The position numbers were made by a program, and so were the translations under genes. Under the pieces are notes generated by a model. The model was not told the DNA's origin. It searched no databases and was given only the letters and a program-made list of their open reading frames with translations. From Endomychus coccineus (lineage: Eukaryota; Arthropoda; Insecta; Coleoptera; Endomychidae): a stretch of DNA of 64,000 nucleotides. The stretch lies in the NCBI GenBank assembly GCA_958510875.1, contig OY294067.1, positions 248,015,736 through 248,079,735 of the forward strand, read 5' to 3'. Below are positions 11,771 to 24,627 of this stretch, piece by piece; the stretch's first letter is position 1, and each line of letters opens with the position of its first letter.

Positions 11771-12424
11771 AGGAGAATTTTCGGAAACACAGACATAAAT
11801 TTTAGAAATGGTTTTCGCTAATGACTATTGTGACACCAAGTATCAGCAGGCAATTGAACAATGTAGGATCAAGTGAAGCGCCCAATTGTTTAGCAAATGC
11901 TTCTGTGTAAATAAATGAATGATGGATAATACTTAATGAATATGATAGAGAAACTGTAAGGTAAATGTGCACTATCTATGCCATCAAAATAAATTGATTG
12001 TATGATAATCAGATAATCATAGTTCGCATTTGGCAACTAGAAAAATGGGAGAATTGGATTAAAAGTTCAAACAGAAGAGCAGAGGAAATGTATTATGGAT
12101 GATAATGCACGAAACATAACAATATGTGATGTTATATTTACCTCCATGATTAGACGTTTCTCACTATTAGAGTTCTTGTGTGAAGCCTGAACAGTTATAG
12201 TCATAATTAGGTCACATTTCTAAATTGTAACAATCAATTTACCTTAACGTTTTTCGTCAAACGATCTCGTTATCTAGCTAATTCGTAGTCCTCCTAATGA
12301 AGCTCCAACTGGAAATTAATTATTAATTAAATTATATATAGCAAGAAGTGTGCCTAATAACAAATTACATATTTTATACTGAAGTTTCTGTTCTACTAAA
12401 TGTAACATATCTTATGCTAACATA
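11771..12424. other. Intergenic, nothing recognised
   Basis: AT-rich sequence with no readable exon, repeat terminus or RNA gene. Confidence 0.4.
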
Positions 12425-12426
12425 TT

Positions 12427-12790
12427 AGCGATCGGCCGATTTCTGTGCATCGGTATCGTATCGGCATATCAGCAAATTTTGCTCATAATCGGTATCGGCA
12501 AAATTTAGCCGATAAAAATCGGCATATTTAAGATTAACTATTTCATTTATTGGTAAGTAAAAACCCATTAAAAAAAAAATTATATAGTTTTACACATGTT
12601 ACAAATAGCAGCATTTTTTCAGATTTAGCAGTCACTTTCATTTCAAAAAAACTACTATAAAGAACCCTTTCGTTTTATTGGAATCTCCAGTGGCTTTTGG
12701 ACTCGGTCGGTGAATTACCCAAATTTGTTCACGTCACGTCAGTATTTGACCTAGATGCTTTACTATATCCGTATTGGGAATATTTTAGAT
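12427..12790. mobile_element. Diverged third copy of the GATCGGCCGAT MITE family
   Basis: Begins TTAGCGATCGGCCGATTTC and continues with TATCGGCATATC/CGGTATCGGC repeats. Later it carries GGACTCGGTCGGTGAATTACC, which matches the interior of the 18367-18639 copy. The right terminus is lost or too diverged to place. Confidence 0.6.
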
Positions 12791-15190
12791 AGTATGTGTA
12801 GAAAATTACAAAATTACTTATTGTGAAAATGCTGGAACAATTGGAATTATAGTCGTTTTAATTCCAATGAATTAATTTAAGCAAAGATTGAGCTTAACTG
12901 AAGTAAATAAGTTATCATTGTACCACAGTATGTGAACATATGATATATTCTAGCACAACAATACAACCATCTTCCTACTATCAGTACTAGGAACAAGACT
13001 CGATTTATACTCATCACATTTATTGGAATTGTTCGTATTGAGGGCATTCTATGTATGAAGTAATTTGCCACAAGTTATTAGTTGACAATTTATTCTTCAA
13101 ATTGTAATTCACAAGGTACCATTTTGAAATAATTTGTTCTAGTTGAGTCGTAAAAGCTTACATTCTCTACATCTAAGTTTGAGAGATTTTGATGTGTCCT
13201 TTGATGTAAGTTCCAAAACATGTACAAAATTATTTCATGTTAATTTTGGGGAAGAATTGTAGATGAACAAACTTCGCCGACAGTGTAAAGGGTACGAATT
13301 TTTACAAAAATTCTGTCAGTACCTCTTAAACCTCAGAGCACCGAGCACGTAATTTTGGCCTGAGTCATATGTGTGCTGCATCTGCCTGCACTAGTTGTGT
13401 CAGATGTCTGTCATCTGTTCATATACTTACAAATGGATCAAAAAATCACTTCGATAGTTAAATAATAACATCAAAAACAGTCAGCGTGGGCTCATGCAAA
13501 TATATTACCATTTAATCGAACTAAATACACAAACAACTACCTTTTTGAAGAATTTAATAATGTATATGCTTGGTATTTTATTTCAATTATGTGGAGCTAA
13601 AACTTTTTTTTCAATGAGCTGAGGAGGAAAAATACCACATCTGCCTCGCATTCATTGATAATATTTGGAAAAGGAACATCAGTAGATAGCAGTCATTACC
13701 ATAGAATCAGTGTTTCTAATGACAGCTGAAAATACAACATAGGTATAACAGTTTCCCCACATTCAGTAGCTGCTGGAACATAGTTTTGTGACATGTAGAC
13801 GTTTGCTGTATTTAAATCCACAAATAAATAAAGTCAATAAATTCTAGCAACATCAATTTACTACAATTGATATTTATTCACATGGATTCAGTGCCATCGT
13901 TGTACAACGTTGATTTAGCAGAATTAACAATTAGAACAATTGTTTAAGTAATAATAATTCTATAGGTATTCATAAAAACAAAAATACAAGACTACAGTGA
14001 ACTATAAGTTACAGATGCCTGTGATTGTGAGATGTTATGAGAAAATGACTAAGTAATTACTTGAGTACCTGCAGCATACAACATGAACAAAAGCATACCT
14101 TATACATAAGCTTTCCAAAGTTTTCTATCATTGTCCTACGCCTATAGATTTCATCACAACTATTTAATTAATAAAATTGAGTAAATAAATAAAATAAAGT
14201 AAGAACAATTAATTAATTCGAATATTAAAAACTTGTAACCAAAACTAGATTAAATTTCGCATTTGTAGGGCACTGAAGAAGTATTGGTATACCGAAGTAT
14301 TTTATTAAAATTATCAAATACTAAACCCAAAGACAAAAATCTTCCCCGAATAAAAGATTATCATATACATATTTTAATTTTGTCATAAAGGACAACAAAA
14401 CATCGTTAAAAAACCGCCCGATTTTAACCTCGTTATCGTATAAACAACAAACATAACCTCATCTTGACGTTTTTGTGTACAACTTTTTATCATAGAGATT
14501 TTATAGATTTCAGTGTATTTATTCTGTGAAACAAGCCAAGAGGTGTACCCACGGTCGTACATCGTACCAAACCTTAAGCGGCCCTTACACACTGAAACAT
14601 GCAGTGATGCCAGTTTACAAAACAAACAATAGATTTACAATCAACACCAACTAGTGAAGACTTCCGGTATGGTAAGCCAAGATGTTGACGGAAGTTTCAA
14701 CGTGTATGGAATGGAAACAATGCAATATGACGGTTTCGAAAAGTGCTACTGCAAATTGCAAATAGTTTCCGATAGAGAATTTTATAAGAATCGTTAAATA
14801 TTCAACGGTTATATCGGAAGATTAATCAGATATATATTTTCGCAACAATGGTTATCAACAGGGTATAAAGAAAGAATTCCAATAATTAACATAAAATGCT
14901 TAATCTTGAAATTACAATTACTTAAATGACGTTTAAAAAATAAATGCTGTTGATAGGAGATTATATAATTTTACGTGGTAGAGTATGGGAGCCGCTGATA
15001 TATCTTGAACAGCAGAAGGGGACACAATAGATGTATTAGGTCGCAATGTACTTATATTCTCAAAGCAATACAATGGGACATATTGCATACCGCAAAAGAT
15101 AGTTTTCATGTAAATTGATATTTTTACAAAAAGTATTACTACAACTTGAACATTCATTTGAATATTGCACATCTTAGCAAATGCCGAACC
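12791..15190. other. Intergenic, no gene recognised
   Basis: About 2.4 kb of AT-rich DNA. Short open frames (12877-13071, 14383-14625, 14933-15172, all minus) have no recognisable motif and atypical composition. An untranslated first exon of E(z) or ecd could lie here but cannot be supported from sequence alone. Confidence 0.4.
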
Positions 15191-15199
15191 TTCTTAGAA

Positions 15200-16190
15200 A
15201 GGTACCCTACTACTAGCTACCCTAATGAAGTAATTTTTATACTGATTTATAATTTTCTTTGAATGAGGAGTTAGATGTAGTGGGTTTCGTTGTAATAATG
15301 TTTCTCTACTGCTTCGTCAATCTCCAGATATTACTTACAAGGAAGCTAAGGGTTTTTGGGTTAAATGCATGTGTCGGCGAATAAGTTGTATATCTCCGCC
15401 TTAAGAGGTTATGAAGGACGAGGACGCAACAACATAATACAACTGCATTAATGTTTTCGACATTAATTCTAATGTTGACTAGCCATTATGCCAAATGCAT
15501 TACCTGCAATTCTTCTAACATGATTCAATTGGTAATTAAATATCCTTTCTCCTTTTGAAACTCATTTTTGAGCATAAAAATAATATGGTTTCATTAAGTT
15601 TTCAAGAAGTGGTAACGCTCCATCTCCGACAAATATAATTGTAAGGCAAACAATGTCGTACATCTAAGGTGTTTCAGGAGATAGTGAATTCATTCTATTA
15701 TATCCAATATCGTAAAATTCAGTTTCATATGAACTTCGATCGTTGATACCAGTACGAACCATATTGAATTTGTAGTTAGCATCAAGAATAATTGCCATCC
15801 AGTACTACCTTCAATTTTTTCTTATAATTTATTGTATCAGGATTCAGTATTCTAAGGCTTCACGATAACATGTTTCCCATCTAAAGCCCCAGAACATGTG
15901 AAAAAATTTCATTTGTGCTCTAAATCTCTTCCATTCTTTCTCATTTTATTGCAGCGAACGCAAGATAGAAAATGGCTTCTTGGAACGCTGAAATATAAGA
16001 TCTGGAGTTAAACGTTTTGCCTCCAGATACCAAATCCTTCCACAAAGAACCATGACACGAAGAAAGCAACTTCTTCGCTACAGAAATAACAATTTAATTT
16101 GTAACTTTTCTCTCAGAATGAAGATCAATTGAATTTGAATTTAATCTCATGAAATCTATTTACCCACTTCCTTTTTGGTTTCGTTTCTTC
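15200..16190 (-). pseudogene. Decayed PIF/Harbinger transposase
   Basis: Minus-strand reading across frames recovers the HARBI1-type nuclease in order. First come a WKDLVSGG-like segment and ALDGKHVIVKP (first catalytic Asp). Next is LDANYKFNMVRTGINDRSSY, corresponding to DA.Y.F..VD.G..GR. Then come FVGDGALPLLENLMKPY, the GERIFNYQLNHVRRIAGNAFGIMA block, and finally NINAVVLCCCVLHNLLR. Stops and shifts occur throughout, so it is dead. It sits just upstream of ecdysoneless on the opposite strand. Confident to superfamily. Confidence 0.82.
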
Positions 16191-16646
16191 CAAATTATAC
16201 AATGGAACATATCTCCTACCTATGATATCAATAATAAATGAGTGGGCAAAGAAAATTCAATCTTCAAAAGAAAGATTTACTGGTTTTGATATTAATATCA
16301 AGTTAATTACCAGTTTTCACACTGATGAATGAAAATCAAGTGAGTAAATGTTCACTTCATTCCATGATTCTTGTAGTTGATATTATGATGTGGTGTGTTA
16401 GTGTGTATGGGCCTCTTTAGTACATCTGATAATATGTAAACAACACAGGGTTTCAGAATTACATTCGAAATATAGAAGAGCCAGCACAATTAAAAAAAAA
16501 TTTTTAATCTTTTGAAACCGTTATAGAATCTGTGTTCTGTGTTTCTATTCGAATTATTTTTCATTTCATTTGATTGAAGTGGCTCTGTGGAAGTGGTTTG
16601 TTTGTACTGACTACTGTGACTACTGACTGTGAGGATCGTTCGGGTG

Positions 16647-19600
16647 ATGGCAGGTGTAAAGGATCTAAGTCATTTACGGTGTGTCCGGGAGGAAGATTTT
16701 GTTGAATACTACTTATTTCCAATTATTGAGAATGCTGATGAAAAGTTACAAGAATCGCTTCTGTCAAACATTTTGAGTGTATGTAACAGCATAGTAGAGA
16801 AGTACGTAAAAATTTTTATATGGCACAAAGACAATTTCACTCTCGTTCCGAGAACTTCAATTAGTAATACACTGATTGACAACGATGGAAAGAATGGTAA
16901 ACTTGAATATAGTTATGAATAAGTTCTTTTGTAAAAATTTTTATTTTCTAGGTAATTTTCCACCACATTTATATGGAATTACACACTATGGAGAAAATAT
17001 AGAAGATGAATGGTTTACTGTATTTATTTTAATTAAACTGACAGAGGAAATACCAGGGCTTGTTGTGAGAGTGTGTGATTCAGATGGAGAATTCTTATTA
17101 ATTGAAGCAGCTGATTACTTACCTTCTTGGGCCAGCCCAACTACATGTGAAAATAAAGTATGGCAGATTTTTAAATTAAATTACATAATTGAATGATTGC
17201 CCAGATTAAAACTAAAATTTTTTCAAACCAAAGATATGATTTTGATAATTCATTTGTCTTGCCACTTACCTCATCTTTTTGAAGGTATTATGGTGGGAAG
17301 TGATTCAATTCAAGGGTTCAGTTGAGAAATTTGTCTGGCGATAGCATTGTTGAGGCATTTTACATTTAATTTCCATTCTGCTGCATTGTAGTATTTGTAT
17401 AAATCATTTGTTTTGGACTCATCTGTAGATTCAAATTTCATTGTGGGGTGTATTTTATTTGATAATTACTAGCAGCTTTCTTCTAGAAATGGGAACTTTG
17501 ATACTGTGTTGATTAAGTATTTCCAGCATTATTTTGGGCACAGTGGCCATGTTGGCTCATTTTGAAAATATAACATTAATGTGAACAAAAACTCACTCGT
17601 TCTGAGAAAATGTTAGTTTCTGTTAGTTATCTATGTGATATAGTTACAAATGTATGAAATCAGACCAATACCTAAAGTTATCATTGATTGAACTAGTGAT
17701 TGACCGATACAGATATTTTTATGGGTCATAAAGGCACATTTGGGCAAGATATATATCGGCTTTTCCGAAAGACATATTTTATGGAAAAGAACATTTTTGT
17801 GAGCCATAGAAGCACAGTCACACAAAGAATACCCTGCACAAGAAACGACTGCAATTAAAAACGTTCTGAGAACAAAATTAAAGGATGTAGTAAAGGCTTA
17901 AAAATGATTAAAAAGTGGTACAGAAAATGGGGGAGCTATAGAACTGGAACCCTGAAAAAGCGCAAATAAATAATTTCCTGATTTAAAAATGAACTGACAA
18001 TAGGTTTTCTCAGAATGGTACTTCCCAGCAAATTTGTAGAAATGATTTGTTTTTTTTTTATGTACAAAGAAAGCTCAAAAATATGAAAAATATCTGATCT
18101 TCAGATATATGACATTTATATTTACCACCAATAAAAATAAATATCGTCACAGTTTAAAATAATGTGTTGAATAGCTTTCAGCAGAGTAGTACATATTAGA
18201 TGAATCTTAACTGTCTAAGAGGTACTCTGCCTCTTGTTTTTGGCGAATCTATGTAGTAGAAGTTTCAAATCACAATTTGTGTATTGCAATTAACGATATC
18301 GGCAAAAAAGTTTGTTTCGGCCGATCACTAGATTGGACCATGGTATACATTTCTGGACATTATAATTAGTGATCGGCCGATACCGATGTAAATAGCAATG
18401 TACAAATTCGATTCAAGAACTGAACAAAGCAGCGATTGCAGCAGCACTAAGACACTGCACTTTCTGTAATATGGGTATTCACCTCTGGTATTTGAACTCG
18501 GTCGAATGCGGAATTACCGAAAATTGTTCATGTCGCGGCCGCTTTGATGCCAGTATTTTACTTGAAGATGCTTTATACTGCGTTCCGATACCGATATTAT
18601 ATCGGTATCGGCAAAAAAATCCGTATCGGCCGATCACTAATTATTATAATATATAATGAATGGGTAGGCCACTCTCATTTCTATTGACTAGGTCATTCCA
18701 TTTTAGATGGTATTTTAATATGAAACTTGATCTTCAATAAAACCATGTCATTGATTACACTATGTAACACACTTTTCTGCCTAACCTTCTCGATGTTTGC
18801 GTGCGATTCTACATCTATTTCGAATAATTAAACCACCTTAGAAGTTGAAAAATTTGCTTTTGCGCCCAGGCGAATTTTTTTCCAAAAGTAAAACTTCGCT
18901 GTGAATATCCTGGAATAAATTTTTATAAACTTGACATAGCACCCGTCTATGATACATCAAATTATTCGCAATTGTGTGGAGAAGTGAGATAAACAGTTTA
19001 AAGTTGCATATGTAAAACTGTTTGGCTGCTATTTGCAGGAAAGTAAAAAAACGCTAAATTTTCATCAAATTTGACGTAAAAATCGCCAAATAAAAAATCG
19101 TAGAACCAAACTCAGATCCAAATACCGTTTTTTCGCGATTTTTATCTGTATAGTGACTGATTACGAAGAGATTGGTACCATTCCGAAGCATATATGGACT
19201 TTTATTAAAAAGCTATAGCGCGTTAACCGTTTTAAGTTTCGTGAAAACTCTCACATATTCAACCCATCAAGGCCGAGGCAAAACGCAGCCTAATTACAGC
19301 CAAACTAATTATAGCGTAAGTGGAGAAAAAAATTACCCGTATTTTTTTATGCCGAAATAATTGTTTAAACAATTGTAAAAAAATCATCGAAATTCTTTCC
19401 ATTTGAGGGTGCCGACCGACTTAGAAGACCAAATTACTACGAGATATGGACTTATCCTGGCATTTTGCACAATTTTTTTTGTTAAAACGCTAATAAACAA
19501 TTCAGCTTTTGAAGTCCGTTAGGTCCATGATCAGGAAAGTGCAAAAAATGAAACTAACTACGCAGATCATAGAATCAATGAAAAGAATTACCCGTGTTTT

Positions 19601-21950
19601 TTTGTTTAGTCAAATTGATTGTTTAATCAATTGTTATAAATCAACAAAATTTCGTCTATTTGAGGGTGCCAATCGACTCGAACAAAATTACTATGACCTA
19701 CGGTCTTTTTGTCGCAAACTCAGCAATTGTATCTTGTTAAAACTCTCATTAATAAATTATTGTTTACTGTTTAAACAATTAATTTGGCCAAGCAAAAAAA
19801 AAGGGTAATTTTTTTCCACTTATGCTATGAACTGTGTAGTTAGTTTGGCTGTAATTAGGTTGCGTTTTGCCTGGGCTTTGATGGGTTAAATATGTGAGAA
19901 GTCCATATGTACTTCGGAATGGTATCAATCTCTTCGTAATGAGTCACTCTACAGATACAAATCGCGAAAAAACGGTATTGGGCGATTTGGGTTTTTTTAC
20001 GTCAAATTTAATGAAAATTTTGCGTTTTTTTTTTACTTTTCTGCAAATAGCAGCCAAAAAGTCTTACATATGCAACTTTAAACTCTTTATCTCACTTCTT
20101 CACACAATTGCGAATAATTTGATATATCATAGACTGGTGCTGAATAAAGTTTATAAAAAGTTATTCCAGGATATTCACGGCGAAGTTTAACTTTTGGAAA
20201 AAAAATCGCCTTAGCGCTAAAGCAAACTTTAACTTCTAAGGTGGTTTTTAAATATTCGAAATAGATGTAGAATCGAAGGCAAACGTCGAAAAGGTTAGGC
20301 AGAACAAAAAGTTGGATTTTGTTACATAGTGTTATCTTTCTATTAAATATAACATCATAATAATAAATTAATTTTTGAGAGCCCAACGTCACAACTGTAT
20401 ATTTATTTTTTCACACAGTTGGTTACAATTTATTCTGAATTGATTGCAGTTTTAATATTGATTCTTTTCAGGTATATCTATATGATGGAACGGTTCACCT
20501 TATCAATCCAGATGATACAGATACAGAAAGAGAAGTAGATTTCTTTCAAATCACTTCCACAATTCGTAATGATCCTTCGAAAACATTGGCAAACAGAGAT
20601 ATCCAAAACAGTATTTTGAACAAAATAAAAGGATACCCAGACAAAATTAAAGACAATCTACATCATGCAACACTTTATCTACCAGTAGGTGTTGCCGCTA
20701 TATTGAAGCATAAGCCAAGTTTAGTTGCGGCAGCTGTTAATTCTTTTTGTAATCGAGATTCCATTGATTTGAAGTGTTGCAGGGCCATGAAATATTTCCC
20801 ACCTGAGCAAAGGGTGTACGCTAGTGTAAAATTCACGAAATGTTTATATGCAATGCTTACTTATTCTCAGTATATGCCAGATCATAGAACTGGTTGGAAT
20901 TTACCATTATCAAATGATCCAGATTTCAAGAGTCATAGTCTTGGAGTAAAAGTAGCTTGTGGATTTGAAATGTTATGTTGCCAAGCTAAACCTAGTCAAG
21001 ATATAGAGGGAGATAAGGGTTGGCATGCATATCTGCAAACTTTAAAAGAGAAGAATTATTTCAATGATTTAATGGAACATTCAAGAGACTACAACAATTT
21101 GTTGAATAAAGCTAAAGAATATTACATAAATCATCGTGATTCAATGTACTATTCTCCTATGATAGGTCAAGAAATATTAGAGTTAACAAAAATAATACAT
21201 CATAAAGTAGATGATTTCATGCTTGATAAACAAAATCTTCCGAAAGAAGATGATGATTCTTGGTTAAATATCAGTTCAGAAGAACTTGATAAAATGCTGG
21301 AAGAAAAATATGGACAGAAGAGAAATTGCAAATTGAACAATAATTCTGATCCTTCCAATTTTTCTGAAAAATTATCCACATTTCTCAATCACGTTTCTGA
21401 TGTTGATGGTGTAGAATTTCCAAATCAGGATGAAGCACCAGTCAGACCTTCTCGTACTAAAAAATCAAAAGGCAAAAATAAAGTTGTTTTTTCTGAAGAC
21501 ACTAAATCAGACAATAAAAAGTGCAATAATCAAATAAACTTTGATCCCAACTCATTTTCTTCTGCCATACAGAACATACTAAATTTTGTTATACCAGAAG
21601 ATGATAATTGGAATTTGGAATCTGATTCTGACATGAGTGATTATGCTGAAGATAATTATGTTAAAGCAGAACCATACGAAAATGTTAAAACTAAGATGCA
21701 AGAATATATAGAGGCGATGGATAAGGAACTAGCTTCGACAACAATAGGAGAAAGTTTTGAAAAGAAAAATGGGGATGTTAGCGGCGACACATTTGAAGAT
21801 ATTGAAAGTTTTAGGCCAGTTGATATAGATATGAACGCCTTGAAGAACATATTAGAAAGTTACAGATCTCAGTTTGGAGACGCAGGTCCTTCCAGTAATA
21901 TGTTAGGTCCCATGGGAATACATTTAGAAAATGTTACCATGCCAGAATGA
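16647..21950 (+). CDS. ecd: Ecdysoneless (SGT1/ECD family), complete
   Basis: Conserved nuclear/cytoplasmic protein. In flies it is needed for ecdysone production and for U5 snRNP/Prp8-dependent splicing, and in mammals it associates with Prp8 and R2TP. Exon 1 is 16647-16896, exon 2 16952-17157, exon 3 20472-21950, total 644 residues, about family length. The exons are separated by a 55 bp intron and a 3.3 kb intron, with GT-AG borders and continuous frame (KNG|NFPPHLYG; CENK|VYLYDGTVHLI). Diagnostic segments are EEDFVEYYLFP, HLYGITHYGENIEDEWF, VRVCDSDGEFLLIEAADYLP, INPDDTDTEREVDF and the middle LHHATLYLPVGVAAIL. The C-terminal third is acidic with a SDSDMSDYAEDNY-like stretch, as in homologues. 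ATG 16647 is chosen because the only upstream in-frame codon is GTG. The large intron is packed with transposons. Confidence 0.95.
17694..18330. mobile_element. hAT-type MITE, long copy, in ecd intron 2
   Basis: The left end TAGTGATTGACCGATACAGA and the right end ...TTTCGGCCGATCACTA are inverted copies. They are flanked by GATTGAAC (17686-17693) and GATTGGAC (18331-18338), an 8 bp duplication with one mismatch, the length expected of hAT elements. No transposase inside. Confidence 0.82.
18367..18639. mobile_element. hAT-type MITE, short copy, in ecd intron 2
   Basis: 273 bp element with ends TAGTGATCGGCCGATACCGA and its inverted copy. It is flanked by ATTATAAT (18359-18366) and ATTATTAT (18640-18647), 7 of 8 matching. 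Same family as 17694-18330, only 36 bp away. Noncoding. Confidence 0.88.
18758..20331. mobile_element. 1.57 kb foldback element in ecd intron 2
   Basis: Inverted ends CACTATGTAACA... are flanked by TTA on both sides (18755-18757 and 20332-20334). Matching blocks continue inward: CTGCCTAACC, CGAATAATT/AAATATTCG, AACTTCTAAGGTGGTT, CAATTGTGTGAAGAAGTGAG and GCCTAATTACAGCCAAACTA. They reach a centre near 19550, arms about 780 bp. No coding sequence. Superfamily uncertain; a 3 bp TTA duplication would fit PIF/Harbinger-like insertion. Confidence 0.78.
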
Positions 21951-22301
21951 AACAAAGTAAGGTTATAAACTGTATTCTTGATATTAATAATTACAATCAT
22001 TATGTATTTGAATGATTGGTCTGAGAAAAGACATAAGTTGTCAAAATTTTTATTTATCAAGTTCTAATTCTGTAAAACATAATTAGTATATCAAGGTTTG
22101 AATTGAAAGTGCTTCTTGTCCTTACAAATTGTGATTATGAAGTTGCATTTTTTATATGCATTAAATAATCATCACCAATACTTCAAGCCTGATATCATTT
22201 TGTGAAACCATAATATAGAATTAAAGAAACAACTCGATGAAAAAGGTTCTGTCCAACTATTATGTCTAGAACCAGGATATTATTTATAGTCAGCTTGAAA
22301 T

Positions 22302-22307
22302 AATAAA
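22302..22307 (+). terminator. Candidate ecd polyadenylation signal
   Basis: AATAAA about 350 bp downstream of the ecd stop codon and before the next transposon. Position-based inference only. Confidence 0.4.
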
Positions 22308-22606
22308 CGCTATTTTCTGCATATAATTAACCCTTTCATTGTGGGGTATGCTCTTAGCTCTGTAGGTGCGTGTGCGGCTGCCGCGGCTCCGTACGTTTCC
22401 CGCAGCTTGGCCTAGCGGGTTGCGTATGTTGCCATTAAGGCGGGTAAAGATCTGAGCACGTACGCGTATGAGGCAAGTCGAGGACGAACCGAATGCCTCG
22501 TGTGGCGCTATTTGAATGCCCGAATGGTGGACGCATGAGGCGCTGTTCGCCACTGATCCAGTGAATTCGCGAACACGGAACCGTACAGACAGAATCGTAA
22601 ACAAAA

Positions 22607-22825
22607 ATGGAGGTAGAGGATGACGTTGCGGAATTGAATGCCTGTTTTGTAATTTTAGCATTAAAAAAAAGAAGAAGACGTCGATGGTCCTCACAATTAT
22701 ATTTGAATAGGGCACTGAATATGAATCGAAATAGTACTTGTTTGTTTGACCCGCGAACACTTCTTTTTTGTGTTAAATTCCATAAGACCAATAATAGGCC
22801 GAATTTTTGGACGTTAACTTTTTAA
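22607..22825 (+). pseudogene. Truncated Harbinger transposase N-terminus
   Basis: MEVEDDVAELNACFVILALK then KKRRRRRW resembles the start of HARBI1-like nucleases, with a basic, Trp-containing segment after about 20 residues. After about residue 45 the similarity ends and the frame runs out, so only the first exon-like piece remains. Confidence 0.55.
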
Positions 22826-22959
22826 ATCTCTCTGATTTCGTGCCAAGCATCTTCTTTTTTATTTGTGTTATAATAAAACTGGTATCTTGCTCCCCACAAA
22901 ATATCCTGCTGGTTGTACAGATCCAGGAGGAGCAAAACATTTTCCTGACTCCACTCCAT
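22825..22959 (-). pseudogene. MADF/Myb-like DNA-binding fragment of Harbinger ORF2
   Basis: Forty-five residues, MEWSQENVLLLLDLYNQQ, then DILWGARYQFYYNTNKK and EDAWHEIREI, then stop. The pattern W-x-L-LY-x-LW-Y-NK-AW-I is that of a MADF domain. It is convergent with the transposase remnant in the same element, as in autonomous Harbinger transposons. Confidence 0.65.
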
Positions 22960-23350
22960 AATAATATAAATAATAAGAAATAAACCGGGAAGTCTGTTCA
23001 GTACAAATTAACGCTACACAAATATATCTTTAATAATGTAATTAACTCGTCCAGACTGAGTACAGACTTCGCAATGCCTCACTTTGACTTACCACCAACA
23101 AACGGATTGGGTCGAGGCCGCATGGCGCACAAAACGAGGCAGTTCGCCGAGCTTCGGAAACCCGTCCACATCTGAATGCTCGTGCGGCCTCGGCTTGCTT
23201 CATACGCGTACGTGCTCAGATCTGTACCCGCCTTTAGACAGTGACGTATAGTTAAAATTACTCAAGGTTGAAGTAAAACAATGGTTTTTCTAATTTCATT
23301 ATTATTCATTAGAACTATAATACGGCATATAGATACCATCATTAAATAAA

Positions 23351-23550
23351 ATAAGTATTAAAAGTTCGATTTTCACTACTTTAATAAATAAATGTGACTA
23401 TAGTTTCGCTAACACAGTAGCTTCTTCAAACAAATATTGCAAAGTACTTTTTAATATTTGTTTGAAGAAGCTACAGTGTTGGCGAAACTATAGTCACATT
23501 TAATTTCATTAAACTAGTGCAAGTCGAATTTTTAATAGTTATTTAAGTTT
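23351..23550. repeat. Short foldback hairpin, about 95 bp arms
   Basis: AATGTGACTATAGTTTCGC ... AGCTTCTTCAAACAAATATT is followed after about 12 bases by its reverse complement. Similarity extends outward through TATTAAAAGTTCGA / TCGAATTTTTAATA. Likely a small MITE or a palindromic end of a larger element. Confidence 0.75.
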
Positions 23551-23689
23551 GGAATGGGGATCTTCTTTACGTAATGGCAGTCTATTCAATATAATAAAAT
23601 AATTCCATTTAGAACTGATAACATTTTATTACCAAGCATAATGTTACAATTCCCGTAAAAAATTATAAAAATTCAAAGTGATATTGTTC

Positions 23690-24627
23690 ACAGCGCGGCA
23701 TCACACTTCAAACATTTAAAAGTAGTTTCCTAGCTTGGTACACCACGCATCGTCTCGCAACAAGTTTATGCCATTCATTGCGCTGCTCTGTTATAGCTGG
23801 GAAGTGCCTTTCTAATAGACACGTGGACATTATCTATTCATTCTGCTCGCCATCAGTCGAGTCTGCACCTTTTTAATGTTCTTCTACCAGTTACTTCACC
23901 AAATGGAAATCTATTAGGTACAACTTCTTCCCAGTCTTTAGTTGAAGCAAGGCATTTAGTGTTTTGTGACATGTATCCTCCCATTTCAATGCTAAGAAAT
24001 GGTAACAAGCTTGTTTATTAGTGGATTTAACTTAATTTTCGTCATACAAACTGTAACTAGCAATTTCCAGGCTTGTAGGAGAGTCGTCGGACGATTATGG
24101 TGAGCAGAACCTTTGAGACCTAGTAATACACTAATAATTTTATTAGATGAAGTTTTTCTACTGGACCATTTGGTTTAATCCTCCTTGGCGCGAACAAGTT
24201 ATTTAATTCACTCATTTTATTGCACGAAACACAAACTCGTAATTTTGTTCAAATATCGCGTGTTCTCTCAGTACAAGTGACTACGACAATAATAGGTTAA
24301 GTTGACCTAAACGGCTAAATATGATATAGGCTTGTACTGCCAGAACCTGCTATTTACTTAATGTTTAATCCAAAGATCGTATGTGGACTAAAGCTCTTAA
24401 TACCAAACATACTGCATTTTTGACTTTATCACCAGAGCGAATGATTTTCCATAGAAATTGCCTAGACTTAAGCCGTTCATATCAATCGAAAGAGCAATGA
24501 ATGTTGACTTGATCTCTGCTAAAACCTCAAAACAGGACAATACGAACTTGAGCCCCTTTTTCCAACTCCAGAGATGTATGGTTGCTAACTTCAGTAGAAC
24601 TTGCTGACTAAACGAGCCGCTATACAT
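23690..24627 (-). mobile_element. Possible decayed non-LTR retrotransposon
   Basis: Minus-strand readings give FPFGEVTGRRTLKRCRLDW and HFPAITEQRNEWHKLVARR (like the C-terminal tail of some non-LTR polyproteins). Further upstream LKLATIHLWSWKKGLKFVL and LSCFEVLAEIKS have RNase H-like spacing. None of these is diagnostic, so the call is weak. Confidence 0.3.

Larger units (their letters stand above)
22438..23233. mobile_element. Internally deleted PIF/Harbinger transposon with TTA target duplication
   Basis: Ends AGGCGGGTAAAGATCTGAGC and an inverted copy (...GCTCAGATCTGTACCCGCCT) form about 43 bp terminal inverted repeats. TTA is duplicated at 22435-22437 and 23234-23236, the Harbinger target. 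Inside are two coding remnants on opposite strands: a transposase N-terminus (22607-22760, plus) and a MADF/Myb-like second protein (22959-22825, minus). The catalytic core is gone, so this is a non-autonomous derivative. Confidence 0.9.

Noticed and set aside
22320..22437. TTAACCCTTTCATT as a piggyBac terminus
   Set aside because: No matching inverted terminus or TTAA duplication was found, so the likeness is not enough.
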